Part shown: positions 36,925-48,707 of the stretch, in pieces | Layout: each line of letters begins with the position of its first letter | Numbering within the stretch: the stretch's first letter is position 1 | Assembly: GCA_030765065.1 (NCBI GenBank) | Contig: CM060984.1 | Span: forward strand, 97,631,488 to 97,695,487 | DNA length: 64,000 nucleotides | Source: Deroplatys truncata | Taxonomy: Eukaryota; Arthropoda; Insecta; Mantodea; Mantidae | Direction of reading: 5' to 3' | Translations under genes and position numbers: made by a program | The notes under the pieces: model-generated | Databases searched by the model: none | The model's input: only the letters and a program-made list of their open reading frames with translations | What the model was told of the DNA's origin: nothing

Positions 36925-37501
36925 ATTTTTTCTACTACGTACACTAAGTAGGGGAAGGACTGCACTCTATCCAATAATTCTATGTGGAAATTTCACCGGA
37001 AATATATGTTTTGAGGTCCCTTGAGCCACCAAAATCATTTTTATAAATAGGTCTATGTGTGTATCTACCTATATATATATATATATATGTGTCTGTGAAC
37101 AGCAGAGTCGAATAAATACCAAACTTGGTATTGGTATTGCAGTTCAGTATCTTCCAAAGATGTGACAGGAAGATGTTCAAGAAAATACCTCAATCCAAAA
37201 CTACCCTTTTTATTTTCTAAAAACTGGCTCTAACGACTTTTATTAAAACACCCTATATTAGAGATATTTACATGGCAAATAAAATCTGGGTATATCTTAA
37301 ATTTTCTAAGAATGGTCTGTGAAGTCCATTTTATTCGGAAGGAGATTTGCATAATCTTGTATAACTGGTAAACTTCAAGCAATAGACGAAAACGTACTAC
37401 ACAAAAAATATGTATCTCTTTGAAACACACAATTTATTTAAAATACGTTTTTTGTGGCATACGCCGTTTCTGAAGGTTATTAAAGGTTTGAATTGTTCAT
37501 T
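36925..37501 (-). repeat. Family A copy, first part (split by BEL and the TTAA element)
   Basis: From TTTTTCTACTACGTACACTA to TTTGAATTGTTCATT. The copy resumes at 43156-43164 and 44832-45090. Confidence 0.85.
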
Positions 37502-37506
37502 TCTTG

Positions 37507-37668
37507 TGTCGTGAGATTAGCAGCAATAAAATACACACCATTGTTGCTTTCTTCTTCATTCCAAACCCATCACTAACAAGAAGAAAAACATTTTTTTTAC
37601 AATCATAAGGAACACATGTGAATATCGATAATAGAATTTAAGAAAGAAATGTGATACATTTCCCGACA
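37507..37668 (-). repeat. BEL/Pao LTR (3' LTR of the minus-strand element)
   Basis: 162 bp, TGTCGTGAG at one edge and CCCGACA at the other. It matches the LTR at 42987-43150 along its whole length with scattered substitutions and small gaps. The minus-strand internal side is a purine-rich stretch (37669-37682), which fits a polypurine tract. Confidence 0.88.
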
Positions 37669-37699
37669 TCCTCGCCATCCTGGTCTACCTTTAGGTGTA

Positions 37700-38970
37700 C
37701 TACCAGCTAGGTGCGAAGGCATAGTGTTCTTATTCTTCCATCCCTTCGCGACAGTACGCTATCTATTCTGGCTCTTTTCCACATACAACGTGGGCGCATA
37801 TCTTCATGTATCAGAACCACATCTACAGGGCGACATTTAATGTATCTTCCGGATGGACGTTGTACTTCATGGAAACTCTTAAGCTCCAGGAGATATTTCC
37901 TTGTCCACCTTTTCCAGAAGTCGTCTGATAGCTTTTGTTGCAACCTAACTTTTGTTAAATTTTGCTTGGTAACAGGTTCTGGTCCTGAAGTTACTGCGAG
38001 GAATCTCCCACCACAGAGAAAGTGTGCAGGAGTTACGGGTCAGTCTGCTCCTTGAGAAAGGGGGTCTCGAATTGGCCGCGGCTTCAATACTTATCAAGGT
38101 GGTAGTGAGTTCTTCTGTAACCCTTAAATATTCTAACACTTTGCTAAGACACCGTTTAATTGTCCCTTCCCACCATCTCCCAACCAAACTGCTCTTGTTA
38201 CGATAAATTTCCAGCTAATCACGTTTTTGACGAGGAACTGGTGGTTTTTAGGATTAGTGATTGACTTCCACAACTCATTGTGCTCAATGTTTGCAGCCTC
38301 AAATGTTCCATTGTCCTATCCTTATGCAGAGGGTTTCTCTAAGTCTGTGTCTGTAATAGTAAATGGTTTTGAAGGCTTCATTTTATCAGGTGGAGGTGTT
38401 TCTAATTGTTGTCCTCTTGCATTCTTTTGGACCTTATAAGGTAGACATGTGTGTAGACCTTTCTTGACGGCTTGGCGAGTTCTCAAAATCCAGAATTGAG
38501 TACGAAGTTCTAATGAAACAACACGAATCCCAAAATGATGTAATCTGATATGCGTTTCTTTAATAAGTAATGTAGTGAATAGTGGGAGCCTCGAGAAGTA
38601 AAGGGCGATGTTCCTTGGCTATATCTGCACATTGGAGTCGACCCTCTAAATGGATAAATCCATCTTCCAGGAAAGGATTGAATCGTACAATTTTAGAATC
38701 CTTTGCTGCTATACGGCAACTTTTGATGAAGTACCTGACGTTTTGTGGCGAAACATCCTCTTTGAACTGATTTAATCCAGTAAGTACGTGCTTTTGTAAG
38801 CTCTGCAGCCGTTAAATCTCCAACAGAAACGAAAAACCAAGCGGTTGTATTGAATAGTTTCCAGTATGAACTGAATCTGTATGCAACCAGAGAGTTTGTC
38901 GGCGTATTGACAATTATAACTTGCTTGACATTTTTCATTTCTTCCGTAGATGAAGAGCGCACCGGAAACT
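37700..38970 (-). pseudogene. Integrase-region remains of the BEL/Pao fossil
   Basis: These are the clearest coding remains. Minus-strand 38693-38962 matches the linker before integrase (LTAAELTKARTYWIKSVQ-like). Minus-strand 37945-38187 carries the end of the integrase core (the segment before AAANSRP). Minus-strand 37707-37943 carries the C-terminal domain typical of BEL/Pao (FWKRWTRKYLLEL, DVVLIHEDMRPRCMWKRARI). Broken. Confidence 0.85.
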
Positions 38971-38999
38971 TATTTTGTGGCCAAAATTCCTCTGGCTTG

Positions 39000-40890
39000 G
39001 AGAGCCAGTAGGGTCCATGTCACCACGGATATAAATTTTGAATTTGATTACCCATAAGGCCTCGTGACAAGATGTCTGCTGGGTTGCCTTTCCCAGGGCA
39101 GTGTTTCCATTGGGTTGGATTTGTATATGTCTGTATCTCAGTCACATGATTGTGAACGAACATTTTCTATTTGTTTGGATCGCTCTGTATCTAATTCAGT
39201 GCCACAGTAGCGGCGGTCTAAAGTTGCTTGAGCGGTGCCGAGTGCTGTGGCTTTGTAGAAGTAGTGCAGTAGTCTTGCCCCTAGAAGAACTGCAAAAACC
39301 TCAAGTCTCGGAAGAGCTTCTTTTTTATAGGAGAGAGTGTGTTTTTACTCATTGCTAGGCGGACCGAAGCGTTGTTCGCTCTAGTATTTCGAGCATAAAG
39401 AACCGCTTCATATGCCCTTTCGGATGAGTTGCAAAATACATGAATTTGGTTAGCCTCAAGTTTGATGTTGCTAATCATCGAGGAAGAGATTATAAACTCG
39501 AAATACACTGAATCCAGTGAGTCCCAAGTCATGAGGTAAGATTTCGTCCCATTTTATACCTCTGCACCAGGTATCCGTTATCACCCCAGGAGCAGTGTGG
39601 AGCTGGTCATTTTCTGTATCCCATGGGAAGCCTAGGACTTGAGTTTTTCTGTGAATACTTGGCCTTCTGTTCTCCAGATGTCCTTTATAGCTCGGAATTC
39701 GTTTCGTTTGCCAGGGATAGTTTAATTAGTCTCATCATTGCAGTAAGCTCACAGTAAAGTGTAATTGAATTGTCACTTATTGTGTTAACCACGAAGTCAT
39801 CCATGAAAAGGCTTGATCTATCAGTGGTACAGCATTAGGAAATGTATTTTTGTGTCTTTCGGCGTTTTTCCTGACTACTGCTGATAACAGGAACGGACTA
39901 CATGTGAGACCAAAGGATAGTCCAGTGAAACCATAAGTTATGACTATCCGTCATGTGGTAATTTCCCCTACTGTCTTGGGTGACGTCGTACCATAGAAAT
40001 CTTGTCAAATCTCTGTCCTCTTCATCCAAGATAATTTGTAAGCAAACTTGAGTGATGTCGTTGGTGAGAGCCACTGGATGCTTTCTGAATCTGAGTAAGA
40101 TAGCAGGTTTTACTTTTTGTTATTATTATATATAAATTAATTATACCTTTTATAGACCTTAACCTGATCTTGGCAAGTTTTTAATATAAAGTCAACTGAA
40201 AAATTCAAATCCCGGCTGTGGCGTTGAATTTTTCAGTTGACTCTATAATAAAAAGATAAAAGTTTTGGTCACATTTCTAACAAATCTTTAAGGGAGGGTG
40301 TACCGATTTCGTGAGTAGAAGCGTTGAACACTATTCTCCATTTCGTAATGTCCTGCTTAATCTTCTTTACAGCCTGATGAAGAAGGTAATCGGTCCTCCC
40401 TTCTTTCTCTTCAATAGAAGCTATTTCCACTTGTGTTTTGACGATGTAGTCAATATCTCTTTCAAGGTTTCGTTACTTCTCAATTTCTTAGTCAAGCCTC
40501 GAGTTGTGCTTCAGCATTCTGTTTGTTACTTGGCAAAATTACCTTGTCCTTTTTGGGGAGAGAAAGCACTCTCCGTTCATGCTCTACTCGGTAAGACGTT
40601 TGGAACTTTTAAGAATTTCCGAATCTCCTTTATTAATTGAATTTTCAAGGTTGGCTGCTATGTCAATGGTTTCAAAGTCCCAGAAGCGTCTGAGGTCGTC
40701 ATCTGAAGTCGAGAGAGACAGAGAGAGAGAGAGAGGAAGAGAGAGTGTATGTGTGTGTGAAGTCAATGAAATTCACCATTACTGAATTTACAGTCATCCC
40801 GGTTCTATTTCCGCTAAGTACCCAACCAAATATTATAGGAATCAGTATCATAGTTGAAGAAATACGTATAGGAATAGCATTATTCATTAC
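39000..40890 (-). pseudogene. Reverse transcriptase / RNase H remains of the BEL/Pao fossil
   Basis: The minus strand carries short RT- and RNase H-like stretches in the order expected between protease and integrase. The region is interrupted by a purine microsatellite at 40712-40745 and by a foreign segment at about 40110-40290 that contains a perfect hairpin. Broken in many places. Confidence 0.6.
40110..40290. repeat. Segment inside the BEL fossil with a perfect 18-bp hairpin and SINE-like loop
   Basis: GTCAACTGAAAAATTCAA at 40191-40208 and its exact reverse complement at 40224-40241 flank a 15-base loop reading ATCCCGGCTGTGGCG. The loop plus right arm (AATCCCGGCT...GAATTTTTCAG) matches the post-B-box stretch of the SINE at 145-370. 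It looks like a SINE-tail fragment whose end was copied in inverted orientation, lodged in the fossil's RT region. Confidence 0.6.
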
Positions 40891-40899
40891 TCTCCAATT

Positions 40900-41300
40900 C
40901 CAGTCACCTACTATTAGGACTCCAATAGGAAGATTTTCTCCATCTTTCGCATCTGCCAGCTGTAGTTTTTTTATGTGCGTTAAGACACCGACGTCTTGAA
41001 CAGTCGGATGTGGTGCAAATGCGTGGTCGCTTTTGATGGCTGTGAAGCTTGCGCTACTGCTGTTTGGTGCTGTTTAAGCTAAAGTTTACGAGTCGGCGAT
41101 TCCTGGGCACAGTCGAACGTGATTCAAGATCGTTCATCGTCAGATCCTGAATTTCCTTAGTCTCCAACTTTAATTCGTCTATCAAACTCTTCACAATGAA
41201 GCTGGATTGACCTGCAAATAGCACACATCGGGTGAGTTTACCTACACCCGTTGGTCCCAAAATCCTTACACAAGCGGTATGTAAATAAGTGAAGTTCTGT
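40900..41300 (-). pseudogene. Protease-region remains of the BEL/Pao fossil
   Basis: A minus-strand stretch around 41050-41260 has the layout of the BEL/Pao aspartic-protease region (an AGxQSSFI-type segment), just downstream of the knuckle, where the protease should lie. Recognition is by position and pattern; the stretch is decayed. Confidence 0.5.
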
Positions 41301-41399
41301 GAAACGAGTCAGCTTTGCCGACCGAAATGGTGTTGCTTTATGTTTCTGACGGCTTATTAGTCTCTAGGTCTGAGCAAATGGACCTATGGGTTTTTTTCA

Positions 41400-42573
41400 G
41401 TCGCCATATTGGACCTTGTCTTTCTTACTGCAATTCATGACAGAATGTCCACGATTTATGCAAAGAAAGCAACGACTGGTGTTCTTTAGCTTGTTAATTC
41501 TTTCAACTACATCTACTAATTGTTTGCAGTCTTGAGTCCAGTGACCATGTGTTTCATAAAACACGCAGATGGGTACAAATTTAGTCTTTTTGTTTTTTAC
41601 TGTCTTCCCTGCTTCAGCGCGAACATGGTGCTGTCGGAATATGTGCGTAAGGATGAGCTAATTATCCTCGAATCTTCTGAGATATAAGGGCTCCCTCTAC
41701 TTCCTCACCAAGAAATTCCATTGGTTTAAGTATGTCGCCTTCTAAATGTCCATTCCTCTTCGCATAAATTATCCATCCGCGACAGATGACGTCGGGGAAA
41801 ACACGGAAAATTTTTGGTGTTAGTACACGGCCATATAACTTGAGTCCTCTCCTAGTCCTCTAAGAGCTTGGATTCGTCAGTTACATTCGATGTATGTGGC
41901 GTTCAGTGTCTCTAGAGTTGCACACCAGATGGGTTTAATGCCTTAGATATAATCCAGATGGGCCTGTATTCGGCTTTTTTGTCGCCGTATCGTACGTGTA
42001 GCATTTTGTTGGTCTCCTCGTATGCATCGGCAATTATAGAAATGCCCTCTACAAATTACTTCGGTTCACCCTCTAGATAGCCTCTGAGAAACACATGTTT
42101 GTTTACTGTGGAAATGGTGGGTACTTTATCAATCGAAGATTCGAACTGTTGCCAGAATCGAGGGCATGACTCGACGTCACTGCTTAATGGGTGGTAATTT
42201 AATCACATGGACGACTGCTGCTGCTGATACAATAGGTGTGGGCATATTTGAATGATGATGTGTCCTGGCCGCTGCTTGCTTTTTTCTATAGCTTCTGTGG
42301 CCTTTAGAACGGACCGTTTTGAGTTATTTGTGTATTCCTTACATTGCTGGATGTCATCTTCATATTGCGCGTCGGACAGTAGATCTTGTATTGTGTAATT
42401 TACCAATTAATTAATTAATTGCAAGTTTCTTGCAGTCGTCCTCGGTAATGTTTATAGTCTTCGAGGGAAGTTTCTTCGTTGAAATTTTGTACTGTAATTA
42501 AGAAACGTGTTATATTTCCGCCGCGTTTTCTCCTTAAATTGCGCATTTGCGTTTGTGCATCTGATTCAGACAT
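41400..42573 (-). pseudogene. gag-like remains of the BEL/Pao fossil
   Basis: The minus strand shows a gag-like start near 42573 and, near 41431-41471, a CCHC zinc-knuckle pattern (C-X2-C-X4-H-X4-C) as found at the gag C-terminus of BEL/Pao. The region is broken. Confidence 0.7.
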
Positions 42574-42970
42574 AATCAGCGAAAAAATGAAATCTTTGTT
42601 TTATTTGATTTTTATAAAGTTGGCGACACTGTCAACTCGTAACACTAATTTATCTTAAATATAGGAGGTCCTGCAGATGGGCGTCTGATGTACTAGTAAT
42701 ATATTTTTAACCTATATTCTTGCGTAGATTGCACAAATTCCTCAAACTTTACTTTCCACTGCACTCTATTTATGAATCACAAGGTTTGGAATGGCATTAA
42801 TGGTTCGTAATTACCTATCTGCTTCCATAGGTGATGTAATATGTTAGTGTTTGTGCGTCTGATCGCTTTATGTGGTGTAGTGTAACTGCTCGTGCGCTTT
42901 ACGTATTGTAACTTGCTGTTTCTCCGTGTATAAAAGGCCTGGCATTTATTAAGTACCCTTATGGGTGCTT

Positions 42971-42984
42971 AGGTTTCGGCACCA
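42971..42984 (-). promoter_or_regulatory. Primer-binding site of the BEL/Pao fossil
   Basis: On the minus strand this reads TGGTGCCGAAACCT, immediately inside the 5' LTR. This is the form seen in many BEL/Pao elements, where a tRNA 3' end primes minus-strand DNA. Confidence 0.75.
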
Positions 42985-42986
42985 AA

Positions 42987-43150
42987 TGTCGTGAGATTAG
43001 CAGAAATAAAATACATCGCCATCATTGTTTTCCTCTTTATTCCAAAACTCGCCACTAACAAGAAACAAAACATTATTTTTAACAATCACAAGGAAAAAGT
43101 GTGAATATCAATAACAGAATTTAAGAGGATAGGTGATTCATTTCCCGACA
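42987..43150 (-). repeat. BEL/Pao LTR (5' LTR of the minus-strand element)
   Basis: 164 bp, with the same TGTCG/CGACA ends as its partner. It is separated by two bases from the primer-binding-type sequence at 42971-42984. Confidence 0.88.
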
Positions 43151-43164
43151 TCTTGGTCATTCTC

Positions 43165-44831
43165 TTAATGGGACCTAGGACAGATTATATGATTTTCTAC
43201 AATTTTTTTCAATCTTTTTAAAATTTTGTATGTTGGATTTTCTCATTCCTCATTCTATGTGTAAATTTCAATGAAATTGACGAATTAATTTTTCGGATAT
43301 GAGTTATTTTCTGTTTTCCATATCACGATATTTGAAAATTATGGAATACTCCTTGCGGGACAAAGTTTATTTTTCATCAGTACCACTTTGTCACATTAAC
43401 ATTTGAGCTCCTAACAAATTATCCTAGTATTCTTTTTTGTGCTTTGAATAACAAATTATTAATTATAATCATTAATGCAGATATTACAGCCTAAAAAGTA
43501 AAAATATTTAGGATTAATAGCCCACTGAGTCCAAGTTTTACGTAGTAGTCCAAAAATGATACTAAAACTTCTTTAGATAGAACAGTAGAACTAATATGCC
43601 AAGTTTCATGCAAAACTAAGGAAAACTGTTCCGCACGGCACATTTGACAACCTATTGAAAAATGTCGTTCTGAGAAAACTTAAATTTTATATTGAAAACC
43701 TTTATACTGGCTAATGTACCTGGTGTAAAGGGTTAAAATTGTCCAGAACCATAGCTCTTGTCCTCCTCCTTCTTCTTAACCTCCTCTGATTGCAATTTTA
43801 ACACCTTCTTCTTTCTGGTGAATTTATGCTGTTGTAATGTGGTTATTTTGAGCTCCTCTCTTCCTCTTCTTGGGCCTAGCCTTGTCACAAATTATTTGAG
43901 CTGCTTTTTTGCCTCTGAGAGTCGACGTCTTATCATTTTTTAAAAATGCTGTCTTCATATTTTGACCAGTTTTGATACCCACTTTTTGCATAAATTTAAG
44001 CCACTTCATTCTTCAAGGATACCCAATGAGGTGAGGTGTATTCTTCTTGGAGTAAGAATAAAAATAAAAAAATGTTACTTTGGAGCGCAAACCTCTGACT
44101 ATGCAACGTAGCCATATCATGTCACAATGCATTTTACCGGGTTTCGGTCCTACGATCCTTGGTTTTGATAGGTTAGCTACTCCTATCGTAGCATGACCAT
44201 AAATTCCGATGTCGAAGTCAAGTTGTAGATGGAAGCATATTGCAGTGTATAGCAGAATGTTCAATGCACGCGCTAAAATTTACCCCATGTCAATCGAATC
44301 TGTGTTCGTTCAGAAATTCTAAGCGAGAGAAATCTACTAACTCATTGTGCATGAGGTTGTGGAAGATGGGGGGGGGGGGGCGTGACCTTGCGCCGCCATA
44401 TTTAAATTACCAATTTAAAGGGCTTACTAACCGTGTAACATACCATGTTATAAATATCATTTTAAAACTAAGGAGTTTGTACTTTTTTATAGAATAGAAA
44501 ACAAAAAATCAATATTTTCGCGGAAATTCACTTCCCGGTGTCCTGAATCCTGTACCCATCCTCTTGGCACACTGACTATGGCGCAAATTTCGATGATTTT
44601 TTGGAAAGAAGGTAACTATTTTGCAAGCGAGAACAAAAATAACCGTGGCAGGCATTTAAATTTCCGTGCATGGTTTTTAAAAATGCCTGCCAAACCCTTT
44701 AAAAAGGTTTTTATCACCATCAAACACATTTAAATGTTTGAGTAACATTATAAAGAGTTAATTTTTGCATAAATCAAAAAACTGAAAATGTTGGCCATTT
44801 TGATTAAAAACGCTGTCCTAGGTTCCCTTAA
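43165..44831. mobile_element. TTAA-flanked DNA transposon, piggyBac-like candidate
   Basis: The inverted termini are GGGACCTAGGACAG (43170-43183) and CTGTCCTAGGTTCCC (44813-44827), flanked by TTAA at 43165-43168 and 44828-44831. TTAA target duplication is the hallmark of piggyBac elements, although their termini usually begin CCC rather than GGGA. The interior is about 1.66 kb. A short minus-strand frame near 44013-44264 (DIGIYGHATIGVANLSKPRI) vaguely recalls the GI-x-x-TGT-x-R-x-NR segment of piggyBac transposases, and a lysine/arginine-rich frame lies at 43824-44009. No full transposase remains. The flanking sequence joins cleanly into one family A copy when the element is removed. Confidence 0.68.
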
Positions 44832-45090
44832 AGTCCTTTCAACATTCAATTGTTTCTCGTGATTGCATGGAAACAGTATTGAATTTTAAGGTCAGCATAT
44901 AGCATCCAGTGCTTAAACATTTGACTACGCTGTTCTCTTTGTATCTGAATGAAACGTGTGATGTAGCTATTTCTGCAAAGGTTTATTTAAATTAAAATAT
45001 AGTAGATAGAAAAATAAGCTTCACTAAGAATACTTTGTATACACACTAATAAAGATGGTGGGTTTAGAAAGTTATGTGAATGTATCACAT
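44832..45090 (-). repeat. Family A copy, last part beyond the TTAA element
   Basis: AGTCCTTTCAACATTCAATT to AAAGTTATGTGAATGTATCA, the minus left unit in register with 36925-37501. Confidence 0.85.
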
Positions 45091-45196
45091 TAGATTTTTT
45101 CATTCAGAGATCCAACGTCGAATTTTTGGATGGAATACAATGCTTCCTGTTATCTTACGTAACCTTCTCATACGTAACTGTCACAGAAAGTAAAAT
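45091..45196 (+). repeat. Family A right-end segment, inverted against the preceding copy
   Basis: AGATCCAACGTCGAATTTTTGG to CACAGAAAGTAAAATAG. Confidence 0.7.
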
Positions 45197-46435
45197 AGTT
45201 TAATCCATTAAGGCTTAATAAAAATCACCCCAGTGTTAATGGAGTCAAACTTCGATCTCGTTCGCGACAAATGAGAGCACAAACCATTATACATCACAAT
45301 TCATTGTATTCCACTTTTAATGTTAATAAAATTAAATAATAAACAAACGGCGCATTCATTCCCCTCCACCGGTTCGCAGTCAATTACCTATCTATTTAAT
45401 TGGAACATACTTCTTTTAACCAACTGAGTTTCAAAGTCTTTGCCTCAGTTCTGAAAGATCTAGCTTGGCCTCCATTCTAAGGCTATATATTTCCTTCCAT
45501 TTTGTACCAATTATGCAAATTTGAAGTATATGGACAACTTTTTTTTAACTAGTACATATTGTGTTCAACTCAATGCATGCACTAGTTACGTAACCTGTGT
45601 AAATGTGGGGGAAGTACCGCATTTAAATTCTTTTGTAACGGTTTCAACCAAATTCGGAATGTGATGATAAATTTAGTTTAAATTTACGCATAACATTTAA
45701 ATTCCGCGTATGTAGTGGTTGACTTAAAAACTGAAAATCCGTAGCACTCTTTCCATCTAAAATATTAATTTTATCCGATTTAAATCAAATTGTAAATATG
45801 TCCACAGATTTTCTACAAACTCCTAAATATAAAATTGTAACTGCGTACCCGCAGGGGTTGGCAAATTGTTTCATGCGTACAGACGGACAGGCACAAAGTG
45901 ACGCTAATGTATACTTTACAACAGCGTAGGCCCCTAAAATATCATTGAGATAAATAAGGTTGAAGACTTAGTTTTATATTCCCTGTTAGAATAACTTCTC
46001 TTTTCGGTTTTAAGAAAACTGGTTTAAAATTTCCATTTGATTTATCAAAATAATAGAAAAACTAGTTTATTGTATTTATCGTAAGTATTCCTTATTTAGT
46101 ATTCGAATGTCATGTGCCTTTCTTCATTAGAACTCTCTTCTAGATGTTAAAGAAATTAGTATGTATTAAATTATTAATGAATCCAATATTGAATTGTGCA
46201 CGAATAAAAAAGTCACATATATCATAGATAACAAGTCTTTGTGAATATAATTTTGTGTTACGAATGTAAAATAGAGTTTTAAAATATGTATGTCTTTGTT
46301 TTCAGGTATGATTTTCTTGCTGTAGAACGCAACAATGGTAAGGACTTGAAATTTGTTAATTTCCTGTAGCATACTGTCTATAACAAGGTGAAGTAACTAT
46401 ACATTTTATTTGTTAACATAACGCTGCTAAATGGG
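45197..46435. other. Unassigned AT-rich interval
   Basis: No gene or repeat recognised. Confidence 0.4.
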
Positions 46436-46439
46436 AGTA

Positions 46440-46978
46440 GCCTTTAATATAGGGGAATGGAATGAGAAGCGGAGGGGATTTCAGCACTGATCCAGGGAGT
46501 TCGGAGATTGTACAAGGGGGCGCCCCTGGGAGGAAGGTATGAGGTGAAGGGAGACACCGGGCGGCCGGAACCAGGAGTGACGGCACAGCAAATGACAAGA
46601 TCACTAAAGTTTCCAAATATAAACACCCCGGCAGACGGATAGGCAGACCGGGTACCCTGCCCACATGGGGTCTAACGTCCCCGCCGAGGGCGGTCCTTAA
46701 ACCCCGGCAATCAGCCGAAGGCCGAGGGATGGAAAAGATTCACAGCGTATCCTTTTTTACCTACCACGCTACACCGAATCTCCATCGCCGACACTTCCAA
46801 CCCTGAAACAGAGACCAAACGGAGCGAAGGATGAATGAAATTATTAATGGAATGAAATGAGGAACAGCAAAATTCGGGAGAGGTAGTGATCCTTCCCAGC
46901 ATTCGCCGAAAAAATCTATGGGTCAGGAAGGTCGCCACAGGCCACAGGCGCAACCGTTGAGCCATTCCGCTCGGTATA
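46440..46978 (-). repeat. Type B SINE
   Basis: Minus-strand head ACCGAGCGGAATGGCTCAACGG, shortened before the B-box, then CGAATGCTGGGAAGG and a GC-rich distal body. Frames at 46413-46664 are by-products. Confidence 0.7.
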
Positions 46979-47081
46979 TAGGAGAAAGTATCCTAAGATT
47001 CCATGGGCTGGCAAAACTTCATATATGGTGTTCCCGAAACGTTGTGCACTTTGTTCGAATAGGCAAACCAAATGAAATAGT

Positions 47082-47132
<51 letters not shown>
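47082..47132. repeat. (TA)n microsatellite
   Basis: About 50 bp of alternating TA. Confidence 0.95.
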
Positions 47133-47134
<2 letters not shown>

Positions 47135-47727
47135 CTTTATCATTATAATACTAGGACTAAACGCTTTTGTTTCAGTTATTTTATTTAAAGCATTCTGATC
47201 AAACATTCTAACACCGTCACCGCGTACGAGGCAAGTGTATTTAGTGTTTACTTTTATCCATACTGTATTGCTATTTTTTTTTCAGTACCTTTACTCATAA
47301 AATATCATCAGGGATAAAGGCTTTACTAAAATCATACATTTTTTACCACTTTCCCCAAAGCTTACATGTTAGATGTTGTGGATAATCTTTAAGTTATTTT
47401 TCCATTTTCTTTATTCTTTTCGTTTCAATTTGAAAGCATTATATAAACCAACATTATTATTGATACACTGAGCTAATTTAAGGGATCAAAAATAAATTAA
47501 TGTTTTACACAATTCAGATTAGGTGTTAACTGTTTAGGTAGCATGAAGATTACTGCACAGTAGCGATTAACCGATCGTTAATAGATATGGCCTGTCACCT
47601 AGCCATGTAACCTGGCAATTTGCGGCCCTATTAAATGTACAAGGTATTCTATAGCAGCAGGACTATCCTCCACTGAAACACTCTAATTTCAAACATAACG
47701 ACGAAGTCTATTATTTTCTCAGAATGT
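47133..47727. other. Unassigned AT-rich interval
   Basis: Nothing recognised. Confidence 0.35.
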
Positions 47728-48707
47728 TTACTCTCTGTACTGCGTATAGATAGGGGAAAAAATTAAATTGAATTTTATTTATAGACGCTCTTTAATTGCT
47801 GTCCTTAGCGTTCTATCTACATCGGCCGTGAAAGACCAGTAATTTTGCTCAGAGGCCTCTTTATCAGGCTTGGGGTTCTTTTACGTGACGTAAATCTGCG
47901 ACACGAGACCACCGGCTTTACTTCCCATCCGAAGGTAGTCATGCTAAGTAGGGAAAGGTTTGTATTCCACCCAAAAATTCTAATTCGAGATTTTGCCGGA
48001 AATATATACTTTGAGGCCTCCTGAACCTTAAAAAAACGAAAAAAAAACAGATTTTTAGAAAAAGGTCCGTGTGTGTATCTGTGAACAGCATAACTCAAAA
48101 ATTAAAAGTCGGATAAATACCAAACTTGTTATTTAAGTTCAACATCTTCCAAAGATTTCCAAGAAAATGCTCTCACCCTAACTACCCTTTATAAGGGACA
48201 TTTTTAGAAATTTTTGATTTTCTAAAAAAATGACTAACTAGTTTTATTAAATTACCATACATTAAAGATATTTACATGACCTTCATTCGGAAGGAGTTTT
48301 GTGTAAGCTTAAAGCATACTACAAAAAACATATCTTTAAGACACAAATTATTTCAAATAACTTCTTTTTATGACATCGATCATTTCTGAGATATCCGTTA
48401 TTAATGATTCGAATTGTCCATTACTTAGCTCTTCTTTTAAAGTCCTGTCAATTTTCAATTGTTTCTCGCGATGTTATGCAAAGAGGATGGAATTTTAAGG
48501 TCAGTGTATAGCGCTCAGTTGTTAAACATTTGACTATCGCTGTTCCCTTTGTATCTATAACGAAATGTGTAATGTAGCTATTTCCGGGAATGTTTATTTC
48601 GATGAAAATGAAGTAGATAGGAAAATATACTACCGAAAGAATAATTTGTATACCCACTAATAAGCGAGAAAGGGTAGAGAAAGTCATATGAATGTAACAG
48701 ATTTTTT
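47728..48707 (-). repeat. Family A copy interrupted by a type 3 SINE
   Basis: TTTACTCTCTGTACTGCGTA at the start, then the SINE (about 47760-47940), then AAGTAGGGAAAGGTTTGTAT and on to GTCATATGAATGTAACAG. Confidence 0.85.
47760..47940 (-). mobile_element. SINE (type 3) inserted in family A
   Basis: Minus strand carries GTGTCGCAGATTTACGTCAC, CTCTGAGCAAAATTACTGGT and ATAAATAAAATTC. The TAGGGGAAA and TAGGGAAAG flanks look like a diverged target duplication. Confidence 0.7.

Larger units (their letters stand above)
37502..43155 (-). mobile_element. BEL/Pao LTR retrotransposon fossil, both LTRs present
   Basis: The element has LTRs at 37507-37668 and 42987-43150, each bounded by TGTCG...CGACA, and a perfect 5-bp target duplication TCTTG at 37502-37506 and 43151-43155. 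Five-base duplications are normal for BEL/Pao. The internal part is on the minus strand. A primer-binding-type sequence (TGGTGCCGAAACC on the minus strand) lies 2 bp inside the right LTR, followed by gag-, protease-, RT-, RNase H- and integrase-like remains in the usual order. The two LTRs are roughly 80-85% identical by eye, so the insertion is old. It is clearly broken, with many interruptions across the coding region, and carries at least one later insertion near 40.1-40.3 kb. Treated as a fossil. Confidence 0.9.

Noticed and set aside
46413-46664. Minus-strand 83-codon frame with a proline-rich product
   Set aside because: Falls in the GC-rich distal part of a type B SINE.
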